DNA of 64,000 nt from CAYNZV01 sp965217095 (lineage in GTDB: Bacteria > Latescibacterota > UBA2968 > UBA8231): the NCBI GenBank assembly GCA_965217095.1, contig OZ244235.1, positions 5,766,001 to 5,830,000 on the forward strand, given 5' to 3'. Positions 8,783 to 17,594 of this stretch are shown in pieces; position 1 is the stretch's first letter; every line of letters begins with the position of its first letter. A program made the position numbers and the translations under genes. The notes beneath the pieces were generated by a model. The model searched no databases and was not told where the DNA came from. It saw nothing but the letters and a program-made list of their open reading frames with translations.

Positions 8783-9835
8783 GTGATACAGGCTGACACA
8801 ATTCAGCTCCGAAGGCTCGGTCTGGTGCTTCTGATTCTGACCGGATGTGTGGCCGCAGGATGGACCACAGAGCGCCAGGGGACAGCCGTCGGATTGGGGG
8901 CAGGGCACTGGCGCGGTTACGACCTGCCGGACGGACTGGCCGGCAGGTCGGTGCAGGCGATCCTTCAAGATCGGGACGGATACCTGTGGTTCGGCACCAA
9001 AACCGGCGGGGTCAGCCGCTTCGACGGACAGACCTGGACCACCTACACGACACGCGACGGACTGAGCAGCAACGAGGTAAGAGCGTTACTCCAGGATCGG
9101 GAAGGACACTTCTGGTTCGGCACTGAAGGGGGAGGCACCTGCCGCTTCGACGGGCACACCTGGACCACCTACACAACACAACATGGTCTGGCTAGCAACG
9201 ACGTGGCAGCCATCCTCCAGGACCGGGAAGGACACCTGTGGTTCGGCACCGACGGCGGCGGCGTGAGCCGCTTCGACGGGCACACCTGGACCACCTACAC
9301 AACACAACATGGTCTGGCCAGCAACGACGTGGCAGCCATCCTCCAGGACCGGGAAGGACATCTCTGGTTCGGCACGGACGACGGCGGCGTGAGCCGCTTC
9401 GACGGGCAGATCTGGACCAGCTACTCCACACAACACGGACTGGCGCACAACGAGGTGGAAGCCATCCTCCAGGATCGGGAAGGACACTTCTGGTTCAGCA
9501 CCGACGGCGGCGGCGTGAGCCGCTTCGATGGGCAGACCTGGACCACCTACACTACACAACACGGACTGGCGCACAACGAGGTGGAAGCCATCCTCCAGGA
9601 CCGGGAAGGACACCTCTGGTTCAGCACCGACGGCGGCGGCGTGAGCCGCTTCGACGGGCACACCTGGACCACCTACACAACACAACATGGTCTGGCCAGC
9701 AACCAAGTGAGATCGCTCTCCCAGGACCGGGAGGGACACTTCTGGTTCGGAACTGATGAGGGAGGTATCAGCTGCTTCGACGGCACACCTGGACTACGTT
9801 TACCACACGACACGGACTGGGCCACAACAAGGTGA
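8783..9835 (+). CDS. Propeller sensor, first half, of hybrid histidine kinase 2 (frameshifted)
   Basis: Translation probably starts at GTG 8783, ten bases after GGAAGG. The N-terminus is hydrophobic and ends in a lipobox-like LILTGC, so the sensor may be lipid-anchored as well as membrane-spanning. Seven propeller repeats follow at a 42-residue period and are nearly identical to each other. In repeat 7 a G is missing near 9782 (GACGGCAC in place of GACGGGCAC). The frame then ends in a spurious tail at 9835. With the base restored the protein reads straight on into the frame of 9832-12225. The gene begins 95 bp after kinase 1. Confidence 0.85.
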   Translation: MIQADTIQLRRLGLVLLILTGCVAAGWTTERQGTAVGLGAGHWRGYDLPDGLAGRSVQAILQDRDGYLWFGTKTGGVSRFDGQTWTTYTTRDGLSSNEVRALLQDREGHFWFGTEGGGTCRFDGHTWTTYTTQHGLASNDVAAILQDREGHLWFGTDGGGVSRFDGHTWTTYTTQHGLASNDVAAILQDREGHLWFGTDDGGVSRFDGQIWTSYSTQHGLAHNEVEAILQDREGHFWFSTDGGGVSRFDGQTWTTYTTQHGLAHNEVEAILQDREGHLWFSTDGGGVSRFDGHTWTTYTTQHGLASNQVRSLSQDREGHFWFGTDEGGISCFDGTPGLRLPHDTDWATTR

Positions 9836-10533
9836 CAGCGGGCTTCCAGGACCGGGAAGGACACTTGTGGTTCGCTACCGATGGCGGCGGCGTGAGCCGC
9901 TTCGACGGGCACACCTGGACCACTTACACAACACAACGCGGACTGGCCAGCAACGAGGTGGAAGCCATCCTCCAGGACCGGGAAGGACACCTGTGGTTCG
10001 GCACGGACGACGGCGGCGTGAGCCGCTTCGACGGGCAGACCTGGACCACTTACACAACACAACACGGACTGGCCAGCAACGATGTGGAAGTCGTCCTCCA
10101 GGACCGGGAAGGAGACCTGTGGTTCGCCACCGACGGCAGCGGCGTGAGCCGCTTCGACGGACAGACCTGGACCACATACACCGTCAAAGACGGGCTGTCG
10201 CACAACGCGGTCTGGGCCATGATCGTGGACCGGGAAGGAGACCTCTGGCTCTGCACCGCCGGCGGTGTGAGCCGCTTCGACGGACATACATGGACCACAT
10301 ACACCGTCAAAGACGGGCTGCCGCACAACCAGGTCTGGGCCATGGAGCAGGACCGGGAAGGACACCTCTGGTTCGCCACCTACGGCGGCGGCGTGAGCCG
10401 CTTCGACGGACACGCGTGGACCACTTATACCGCCAAAGACGGTCTGGCCGACAACGATGTGAGATTCATAGTCCAGGACCGGGAGGGAAACCTCTGGTTC
10501 GGCACCGGGGCCGGTGTGAGTCGCTTTGCCTCC
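8930..10533 (+). repeat. Thirteen tandem 126-bp coding repeats (propeller blades)
   Basis: The DNA encoding the propeller of kinase 2 is built of 126-bp units, for example from 8930 to 9055 and 9056 to 9181. Units 3-6 (about 9182-9685) are almost identical at base level, while the outer units are more diverged. The equivalent region of kinase 1 shares the protein repeat but not this DNA identity. This indicates recent unit expansion by slippage or unequal recombination. Such arrays are also prone to assembly collapse, so the true unit number may differ from 13. Confidence 0.9.
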
Positions 10534-12225
10534 CGGGCCCCTGTACCTCCCCCGGTGTTCATCAACGCTGTCGTCGCCGACCAGCGTTATGAAGAGCTGT
10601 CTGACCTGGCCATTCCCAACAGCGTCTCGCTCGTGGCGTTTGAGTTCAGCGCCATCAGCTTCAAGACCCGCCCGGCAGCGATGCAGTTCAAGTACCGTCT
10701 TGAGGGCCACGACGACGCGTGGCAGTTTACACACGGCAGGAGAATTGAATACAAGGGCCTGCCGAGAGGTCATTACACGTTCGAGTTGCAGGCCATCGAC
10801 CAGGATCTGGTTCACACGGCATCTCCGGCAACCGTTGCACTGCAAGTGCACATGGATTACCAGTGGCTGGGACTATGGATCGTTCTGGGCGTTGCGGTCG
10901 GCCTGATCGCCGTGCAGACCCTTCGCGTATTTCACCGGGAGCGCAGTCTCCGTACGCTGCACTCAGATCTGGAGACGTCGCACGAGCAGCTGGAGCACCG
11001 CGTTGAGGAGCGTACGGGGGAGCTCCAGGCTGTGAATCAGCGCCTCGAGGCCGAGATACGGGAGCGTGAGCAGATCGAAGAGGAGTTGCGCCACTCCCAG
11101 AAAATTGAAGCGATCGGCCAGCTGGCGGCCGGGGTGGCCCATAATTTCAACAATGTGCTGCAGGCCATAAACGGCAACGTTGAGCTCGCCCTCTTGGACG
11201 CACCCCCTGCGGCGGCCGAACCAGGACAGCCCCTGGACCAGGTTCAGGACGAGATAGCGCAAGCCGCAGGCATAGTCCAGCAGCTGATGCGCCTCGGACG
11301 TCCCGGTGGGCCCTCTGAACACAAACCCGTAGATCTCAGGGTAGGGATCGATCGTGTCGTCGGCATCTGTCGCAAGACGTTCGATCAGAACATCGAAATG
11401 GTGGTTGAGTTGCCCGAAACGCTTCCCTCTGTCTGGGGGGACGGAGGGAAGCTCGAGCAGGTATTGCTCAACTTGTGTCTCAATGCGCGCGACGCTCTCG
11501 ATGCAACCGATCGACCTTCGTGGTACATCCGTATCTCAGTCGACACCCGTCATCTGAGTGAAGCCGAAGTCGCCGACCGGCCGGGGATTTCGGCGGGTCC
11601 GTATGGCCTAATGCGCATAGAGGATAACGGCATCGGCATCGACGAACGCACGCAGGAGCGCATTTTCGAGCCGTTCTTCACGACGAAAGAGGTCGACAAA
11701 GGGACGGGGCTCGGACTGTCCACGGTGTACGCCATCGTCCGCGAGCACCGCGGTTGGATCGAGTGCGACAGTGAGGTAGGTGTAGGGACGACGTTCACGG
11801 TCTGGCTGCCTGCGATTCGTCCGGAAGGTCCGGGAGCGACGCTGGAAGTGTCCGCGTCTGCTCCAGCACCAGGGACGGAGAGAATCCTGATCATCGATGA
11901 CGAGCTATCGGTGCGACAACCAGTAGCCCAGTACCTGTCTCGATGTGGATATACGGCTTTCGAGGCCGAAGATGGTCCGGCAGGGCTGGAACTGCTGCAA
12001 CAGGAGCCGGTGGAGCTCGTCCTTCTCGACTTGTCCATGCCCAAGATGCCGGGTGAGCAGGTACTGAGGCAGATTCGTGCTCAGTTTCCCGATATGAAGG
12101 TCATGATTTTCTCGGGACATGCTAAGCAAGACCAGCTTGACGGGACCCACGGGGTGATCCGCAAACCCGTCAAACTCGCTGATCTGTCCGTAAGAGTTCG
12201 CGACGCGTTGGACACGCCGACGTAA
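9832..12225 (+). CDS. Hybrid histidine kinase 2: propeller second half, kinase, receiver
   Basis: This frame continues the sensor of 8783-9835; its ATG is internal and not the natural start. It holds propeller repeats 8-13, a Y_Y_Y domain at about residues 250-330 and a membrane helix at about 345-365. A coiled coil leads to the phosphoacceptor AAGVAHNFNN (about 433). The ATPase domain has NLCLNARDA, IEDNGIGID and GTGLGLS. The receiver (about 682-795) has LIIDDE, the phosphoacceptor Asp in LVLLDLSMPK and the Lys in IRKPV. The domain order matches kinase 1, so this is a tandem duplication. It is also similar in architecture to hybrid two-component systems that sense glycans in Bacteroidetes, but it lacks their HTH output. 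Confidence 0.9.
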   Translation: MTAGFQDREGHLWFATDGGGVSRFDGHTWTTYTTQRGLASNEVEAILQDREGHLWFGTDDGGVSRFDGQTWTTYTTQHGLASNDVEVVLQDREGDLWFATDGSGVSRFDGQTWTTYTVKDGLSHNAVWAMIVDREGDLWLCTAGGVSRFDGHTWTTYTVKDGLPHNQVWAMEQDREGHLWFATYGGGVSRFDGHAWTTYTAKDGLADNDVRFIVQDREGNLWFGTGAGVSRFASRAPVPPPVFINAVVADQRYEELSDLAIPNSVSLVAFEFSAISFKTRPAAMQFKYRLEGHDDAWQFTHGRRIEYKGLPRGHYTFELQAIDQDLVHTASPATVALQVHMDYQWLGLWIVLGVAVGLIAVQTLRVFHRERSLRTLHSDLETSHEQLEHRVEERTGELQAVNQRLEAEIREREQIEEELRHSQKIEAIGQLAAGVAHNFNNVLQAINGNVELALLDAPPAAAEPGQPLDQVQDEIAQAAGIVQQLMRLGRPGGPSEHKPVDLRVGIDRVVGICRKTFDQNIEMVVELPETLPSVWGDGGKLEQVLLNLCLNARDALDATDRPSWYIRISVDTRHLSEAEVADRPGISAGPYGLMRIEDNGIGIDERTQERIFEPFFTTKEVDKGTGLGLSTVYAIVREHRGWIECDSEVGVGTTFTVWLPAIRPEGPGATLEVSASAPAPGTERILIIDDELSVRQPVAQYLSRCGYTAFEAEDGPAGLELLQQEPVELVLLDLSMPKMPGEQVLRQIRAQFPDMKVMIFSGHAKQDQLDGTHGVIRKPVKLADLSVRVRDALDTPT

Positions 12226-12512
12226 CTACCCTGTATCTGCCCACGCTCAGACACCTTGTCCGCGCCGTTTCATACCCGCAAAAACTCGTTCAAAAGCTAC
12301 ATGCCGACGGACGATCTAACAACGATTGAGCTAATTCCAACAAAATAGATACAACTTCCTACAAATAGATAATAAGGATGCAAAAACTAGTACCACTACT
12401 AGTAGGAAATTAATCAAAAGTTCGTCATAATAAACTTGCCAATCGGCTCAGCGAGTGTCATCACCAAAAAGATTGTGCACTAGAACCTGCAGGAGCAATT
12501 CCGGAGTCGGAA
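12226..12512. other. AT-rich intergenic region with a perfect inverted repeat
   Basis: This stretch has lower GC than its surroundings and separates kinase 2 from the REC-HDOD gene. At 12386-12403 lies a perfect inverted repeat, ACTAGTA-CCAC-TACTAGT, about 110 bases before the start codon at 12513. It could be an operator, or a weak terminator for the kinase transcript, although no T-run follows on the plus strand. No gene is seen. Confidence 0.4.
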
Positions 12513-14774
12513 ATGAAGGCCAATCACGACATCCTCATTGTCGAAGATCAGGTGAAGATTCGAACCGTTTGTACGAATGTTCTCGAAGGGGCGGGTTTCC
12601 GCGTGCAGACAGCTGAAGATGGGGACCAAGCCCTTGAGAAAGTGCAGGACCAAAGATTCGACCTGGTGCTCACGGACATAAGGATGCCGGGTCTATCCGG
12701 AGATTTGCTGATCGATTGCATCAAGAAAATTCGACCCGATATGTCGTTTGTTATCATGACGGGATATCCGACCATGAAGCTAGCCATTAGATCGGTCGAA
12801 TACGCACTGACGGAGCGCGCCAAAGAAACGCAGCGCGCTCAACGAGCCTTTGCTGATTCGTTGCTTAAGATGGCAGAGGAACTCGGCAACGGCTTCGACT
12901 TGCGGTCCGCTATCGAAAGTATGCTGGAACCTGCCCAAGCTGTGCTCGAAACCGACCATTCTGCTCCGGCAACGGAATCCGATTCGAAGAAAAAGAAGGT
13001 CCAAGAAGAACGGGCGTCAGGTGAACAGGCTCAAACAAAACCGTTCGTTGTCATCGTATGTGAGGCCATACCCAAGGATCCCAATTTACTGAAAAGCGCG
13101 GATTCGTATCGTCACTTTCGGACCATATATGCCGCTCAAAAAGTACTGAACACCCAGCTGGACGATGCTCCACACGCTGCGTGTTTGGAAATCGCTCTGG
13201 CCAATAACAGTGCTGACATTCCAAGACACGCCCGACGATTCTCTCGTCAGATCTGCGGCATCATTTTTGGTCCAAACGTATCCAAACTAAGTGAAGCTAC
13301 GGTCCGGATGATGGCGAACTCTGGAGAAGATCGCCCTGTAGTTGTTTGCCACAATCCCGATCAGGCGAATTTCTCCTTTGATCAACTGATGGATCTTTCA
13401 GAACGGATTAATGTGACAGGTTGCGAGGCCACGGCCAGTGTCAACGAAACCAGAAAGTTCTGGTCACAATTTTTCACACAGGAATTGAAAGAGGTTATTG
13501 CCGCCAAGTCCAAGTCGGATACCGGCGGAGACGCGAACAACGGGATGCTATCGCCAGAGAGAATCCGTCAGAAGCTAGAAAGCGACCATACTGCAATGGA
13601 GCTTCTGCCGGGTTTCCCTCACGTCTGTCAGCAAGTTTTGCAGGCGATCGATGAAGGTGCGCGATACGCTGAACTGGCAAAAATAATACAGCCCGACGGC
13701 GGCTTACAAAGCTCCATCATACGTACCTCGAACCTAGCACGTTACTCGGCAAGACAGCGAATCGAGACGCTGGAAAGCGCCCTTTCCATGATCGGAATGG
13801 AGGAAACAAGAAAGATAATCATGGGGACGGCCATGAGTGAGCTCACTCAAAAGGTCCAGCAGGCTGGATTCGACGTCCGACATTTTTTCATCCACAGCGC
13901 CAGCGTCGGCTATTTGGCACAGATTCTGAACCTGAATGTGGATAATCCGTCTCCAAAGGAACAGGAGATCATCCAAAGCCTCAAATTTCCGCCGTACATA
14001 TTGGAGATTTTGAAGCATTTCGAGTTGTGGAAAGTAACGGAGGTTGGAGCCACGTTTGACAGCTTCACCTGCGGTGTACTGCACGATGTGGGAAAGTTGC
14101 TCAATACGATTATTTACAAGGACATATTTCCGCTCGTCTTGTACGAGATCGAGCGCACCAAGTGGCAGGGTGGTCTGCTGGCCAATGAACACGCGGTAGT
14201 GGGAGATTTCCAGCACCCGGTCACGGGGGGTGCGTTGCTGGAACAGTGGGAAATCTTCCAAGACCTGGTTGAACCGATTCGGCACCATCACCACATCCAA
14301 ACAGACACGGGAGCTGAAGCAGCATTGATTGCGCTGGCCAACTGTTTAACCAAGGGGTTTAGTCCTTTCCCACGATCGATCAATATTCCGCATCAGTACC
14401 GGGAAACCCACCTTAAACCTATTGGGGATGAGGAGCTCCTCACCAATCCTCTCCCGGGACACTTCCGAGAGATTGCAGATGCCTTCGAGAAGAATAGCGA
14501 GGAAGTTTCCCTATCAGAGGAGGAGCGCGAGTCGGGTGATTATTCAACTGCGAGTGTAGAAGCCTTGGTCGCTACCGCACTAGAAACCAGCGAGCAGGAT
14601 TCTCAGACATACGTGGATGCGCTGGTTGAACAGAATCCGGAATTGTTGCTGCTTGCAGAACGTTATGGTCTACCGCCGGAACGGCTGGTGGCAATAACGC
14701 TACTGCTCAAAAATGTGATCGTGGATCTGGTGAACGGGTTGTTTCAAAGCACAAGAGCGAAGAAGCCACGATAG
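12513..14774 (+). CDS. Response-regulator receiver plus HDOD domain protein
   Basis: The 753-residue protein starts with a receiver domain: acidic pair in VEDQ, phosphoacceptor Asp55 in LVLTDIRMPG and Thr84 in VIMTGYP. After RSVEYA the sequence goes directly to a charged helix (LTERAKETQ), so the usual fifth strand with the conserved Lys-Pro is absent. A linker with a Lys-rich stretch and a middle region of unknown type (residues about 170-350) precede an HDOD domain at about 372-600. That domain shows LPGFPHVCQQVLQ, an HDVGKLL motif near 525 and HHHH near 595. HDOD proteins commonly act in signalling output with two-component systems. Its position suggests it may serve the two hybrid kinases. 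Confidence 0.88.
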   Translation: MKANHDILIVEDQVKIRTVCTNVLEGAGFRVQTAEDGDQALEKVQDQRFDLVLTDIRMPGLSGDLLIDCIKKIRPDMSFVIMTGYPTMKLAIRSVEYALTERAKETQRAQRAFADSLLKMAEELGNGFDLRSAIESMLEPAQAVLETDHSAPATESDSKKKKVQEERASGEQAQTKPFVVIVCEAIPKDPNLLKSADSYRHFRTIYAAQKVLNTQLDDAPHAACLEIALANNSADIPRHARRFSRQICGIIFGPNVSKLSEATVRMMANSGEDRPVVVCHNPDQANFSFDQLMDLSERINVTGCEATASVNETRKFWSQFFTQELKEVIAAKSKSDTGGDANNGMLSPERIRQKLESDHTAMELLPGFPHVCQQVLQAIDEGARYAELAKIIQPDGGLQSSIIRTSNLARYSARQRIETLESALSMIGMEETRKIIMGTAMSELTQKVQQAGFDVRHFFIHSASVGYLAQILNLNVDNPSPKEQEIIQSLKFPPYILEILKHFELWKVTEVGATFDSFTCGVLHDVGKLLNTIIYKDIFPLVLYEIERTKWQGGLLANEHAVVGDFQHPVTGGALLEQWEIFQDLVEPIRHHHHIQTDTGAEAALIALANCLTKGFSPFPRSINIPHQYRETHLKPIGDEELLTNPLPGHFREIADAFEKNSEEVSLSEEERESGDYSTASVEALVATALETSEQDSQTYVDALVEQNPELLLLAERYGLPPERLVAITLLLKNVIVDLVNGLFQSTRAKKPR

Positions 14775-14984
14775 CGAACACACCATCCAAACGTCTCGAA
14801 TGCCGCTTCTACGTAGATTGGGAACTCCCGGAGCTGACGCATGGAATACCAGAGTAAGACAAAAATGCAACTCAATGAGAATTGGGACACCATGGTCAAC
14901 TGAAGATCATGCCCAGGTATCTGTATCATCTGCGCGCCGGGAATTTTGTGGTGCGGTGATCAGACGCCTTTCTGGACCGTCGCG

Positions 14985-15610
14985 AGAACGTCCTGGTATT
15001 TGAATGCACTCGCGCACCGCTTCCACTCTCTTTCTCAGGGTGCCGCGCCGTTTCAGCAGCTGTTGATACATCTGGGCAAGTTGACTCAGCTGGCGCGCAT
15101 TCTTGGCGAGTATCTTGCGTTTTGGACCGACGGCCGCCTTGATCATGTTGCGAATCTGAACCAGATCGAAATGATCGAGCGCAAAGCGTTCGAGCAGGCG
15201 TTCGATGTGATTGCTGGCCGTGCTAATGCTGCGTTCCAACCGGTCGAGCAACTGAGCGTCTTCGTAACTCATCCCGCCACCAGCATCGTCGGTGTTTCGC
15301 CGGACGTACCGGCAATAGGGCTTCGACTCCCAACATGCCCCAGGTTTCTCCCCCCATGATGCTCCCTCCTCGACTGCCCTTGCCGCGAGATACGATGACT
15401 TTTCCTTTGGCTTTGACGTTGGCATGATAAATATAATTGCCAACCTGAATCTCCTTTCCGGCGCGCAGGCTGGCCTCCTGGACTAGCTGGGCGCGAATGT
15501 TCCCCTCGGCCTTCACCTGGGTTTTGCGCCCCAGTATCCCCTTGCCGACGGCGATGTCTCCTCCGGATTGGGCGTCAGGTCCACGGCATCGGAGCGAGCC
15601 GTCGATTTTC
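14985..15610 (-). pseudogene. Remnant of a FapA/DUF342-family protein
   Basis: Reading leftward from about 15600, the frame gives GGDIAVGKGILGRKTQVKAE, then VQEASLRAGKEIQVGNYIYH and VIVSRGKGSRGGSIMGGE. This is the beta-helix core typical of FapA (DUF342) proteins. The next parts occur in other frames: AGTSGETPTMLVAG near 15300-15270, then MSYEDAQLLDRLERSIS and a coiled coil down to about 15000. Restoring one base near 15318 and one near 15270 gives a continuous protein. The N-terminal half is missing: the frame runs into the 3' end of pncB, so a deletion probably joined the two. The family is linked to flagella or cell-surface processes. Confidence 0.65.
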
Positions 15611-16582
15611 GACGATCCCCGGTACGCGTCCCCGCTTGGCAACGGGGCGGCCATCCACCTCCTTGATATCCGCGGTAAAATCTACTGGGCGAGCGCCGCT
15701 GATCGCGCTGCCGATGCCAAAAGAATCTACCGGGGCGCCGGCATCGCGAAAATATCGAATACGCTCCACATCTACTCCCCCGGAGACCACGATCTTCACT
15801 TTCCGGTGTCCTTCCCCGTCTAGGCGCGCGCGAACCTCGTTGACCAACTCCGCCGTCACGCCCCCTAATTCCGCTGGAGTGTCGAGCCGTACGCCCCACA
15901 AGCGATCGCCCATAGCCCGGGCAACTCGCACGCTTTCCTCCGGCTCGTCAAGAAAGGTGTCAACCAGCGCTATGCGGGGAACCTCATCTGGTACGTGCCG
16001 ATCAAAAGCGCCCATCGCGTCGAGGGTATCACCCATAACCAGAATCAAGGCGTGGGGGAGGGTGCCGCTCGGCTGGCGACCGAGGATACGGGCACCAGCC
16101 GTGGTGGCGCATCCGCGGCATCCACCCACCATGGCGGCGTACTCCATTCGCGCACTCACATCCGGATGCACGTGACGGGCTCCAAAACATATAACCGGCA
16201 GGCCCGCCGCCGCCTCGACGCATTCCGCCGCGGCGCTGGCCCATCCGGTGCCGCTGCTCAGCATACCCAGCATAGCCGTCTCGTAAAGACCATACTCGCG
16301 ATACGGTCCGGAGATGCGCAGTACCACTTCGAGATTGTCAATGCGACTCCCCTCCGCAAGACTCCACACCTCTGATTCCGTGGACAGTACACGCTGAAGG
16401 AGGGCGTGTACCTCCAGGATGCCGCACAGCACGGATTGCCGGCGCGCGAAGATTTCGATGGTGGCATAGGGATTTAGTTGCTCTCGATCGAGGATGTCGA
16501 GGCTGCGCTGAAAGTAGACGTCGGCGTTTCCACCCTTCAGCGTTTCTTCGCTGGGAGCAAAAGGATAGGTAGCGGAGGCCAT
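15575..16582 (-). CDS. pncB: Nicotinate phosphoribosyltransferase
   Basis: This enzyme converts nicotinate and PRPP to nicotinate mononucleotide in NAD salvage. I chose the ATG at 16582 (335 residues) because the protein then begins ATYPFAPSEETLKGGNADVY, typical of this short clade. Supporting segments are SSGTGWASAAAECVEAA, the FGARHVHPDVS loop, LVDTFLDE, WGVRLDTPAELG and IVVSGGVDVERI with the phosphate-binding FGIGSAISGA. It ends in GRVPGIVENRRL, as expected for the family. The start is 7 bp after the stop of the nicotinamidase gene, forming a two-gene salvage operon. A FapA remnant abuts or overlaps its 3' end. Confidence 0.92.
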   Translation of the reverse strand: MASATYPFAPSEETLKGGNADVYFQRSLDILDREQLNPYATIEIFARRQSVLCGILEVHALLQRVLSTESEVWSLAEGSRIDNLEVVLRISGPYREYGLYETAMLGMLSSGTGWASAAAECVEAAAGLPVICFGARHVHPDVSARMEYAAMVGGCRGCATTAGARILGRQPSGTLPHALILVMGDTLDAMGAFDRHVPDEVPRIALVDTFLDEPEESVRVARAMGDRLWGVRLDTPAELGGVTAELVNEVRARLDGEGHRKVKIVVSGGVDVERIRYFRDAGAPVDSFGIGSAISGARPVDFTADIKEVDGRPVAKRGRVPGIVENRRLAPMPWT

Positions 16583-16589
16583 GAGGGAA

Positions 16590-17117
16590 TCAGCGGTTGG
16601 TAATCTGCGCCCCGAGTATCTTTTCCATGTGATCCAGGGCCCAGGCATGTTGCTCGGCGTCGAAGCTGGCGACGCAATCGGCCGGCACTTCTACCCTGTA
16701 GTCCCGATTGCGCAGGTCCGCGACGGTGTGTAGCACGCAGATGTCGGTACAATCCCCCATTACTACGACCTTCTCCGGGTCCAGCGCCATGAGTCGCTTG
16801 GCGAGATCGGTTTCGAACAGCGCGCTGTAACGCCTCTTCTGGATGACTGTCGCCTCCAAGGCCAGGGCACCTAACTCGTCCAGGAGTTCGTGATCCTCGC
16901 TGCCTGCGATGCAGTGCGGCGGAAACATCTCGAACTCTTTGTCATCTGACGCGTGGGTATCCTGCGTGAAGAAGATGCCTGCCCCCGCCGTCCGTTCTTG
17001 CTTCACTCGAGATCGAATTGGTTCGATGATGGAACGAGCGGGCACGCCGCAGAAGAGGGTACCCCCGGGGGCCATAAATCCCTTCTGCATGTCGACGATA
17101 AGCACCGCGTTTGCCAA
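16590..17117 (-). CDS. pncA: Nicotinamidase (isochorismatase-like hydrolase)
   Basis: The protein has 175 residues. It hydrolyses nicotinamide to nicotinate, the substrate of the next gene. The catalytic triad is visible: Asp in LIVDMQ (residue 9), Lys in QKRRYSALF (about 94) and Cys in GDCTDICVLHT (about 127). Metal-binding residues fit the QDTHASDDKEFEMFPPH segment (Asp and two His). Together with pncB it forms a complete deamidating NAD-salvage route, which is strong support for nicotinamidase over other isochorismatase-family hydrolases. Confidence 0.9.
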   Translation of the reverse strand: MANAVLIVDMQKGFMAPGGTLFCGVPARSIIEPIRSRVKQERTAGAGIFFTQDTHASDDKEFEMFPPHCIAGSEDHELLDELGALALEATVIQKRRYSALFETDLAKRLMALDPEKVVVMGDCTDICVLHTVADLRNRDYRVEVPADCVASFDAEQHAWALDHMEKILGAQITNR

Positions 17118-17271
17118 GGGCGACCTCCGCGTATTCGGATTTCGGCGACAACGTCATCACCGAGCAGAAACTTATCTCTTCGCCTATGCGGGTCAACCTA
17201 GATCGTGGGGTGACTGGAGCGAGGTGAGAACGTGTGTTATGCCGGAGGTCTGGCGACGGGAATCGGTGACC

Positions 17272-17568
17272 TCAGGAGCTCTCTTGTTTTTCTGCGGCTT
17301 CGATTTTCTTCTTGATGCGGCTGGCCTCTTCATAATCCTCGCGCACAATGGCCAGCTGCAGGTCTTTGCGCAAAATCTCCAGACGGTCAAGCGAACGCGC
17401 AGCATCGCCCTCAGCTTCTGGATAGTCGAGTTCCGGCAGTAGCAGTTGCAACAGTCCACTTCTCCGGAGTCCCTCTAGGGATCCTGCTGCACAGAAATAA
17501 CAGGGACCAGCCCGGTCCGCGCCCCAAGCCCAGCTACTGGTTATATTGAAGTTCCTCGATCTATGCAT
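17272..17568 (-). CDS. Small protein with a UVR motif
   Basis: The C-terminal half reads LEILRKDLQLAIVREDYEEA followed by SRIKKKIEAAEK, the UvrB/UvrC-type helical hairpin that mediates protein contacts. The first 45 residues are not recognisable. The ATG at 17568 lies only 26 bp from the divergent copper-ATPase start, which leaves little room for a promoter. The true start may be further in, for example near LLQLLLPELDY. UVR motifs also occur in stress proteins such as McsA, but the Cys-rich modules of that family are absent. Function unknown. Confidence 0.5.
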   Translation of the reverse strand: MHRSRNFNITSSWAWGADRAGPCYFCAAGSLEGLRRSGLLQLLLPELDYPEAEGDAARSLDRLEILRKDLQLAIVREDYEEASRIKKKIEAAEKQESS

Positions 17569-17594
17569 GCACTAATCAATAGAGGACACGTGCC

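Noticed and set aside
8930..10533. Tandem array taken for a CRISPR or other direct-repeat array
   Set aside because: Units are 126 bp without unique spacers and encode in-frame propeller blades.
5182..10851. Several long minus-strand frames opposite the propeller kinases (for example 5800-6822, 9086-9739 and 9673-10851)
   Set aside because: They are antisense images of the repetitive propeller codons; their internal repeats are reversed copies of the blade code.
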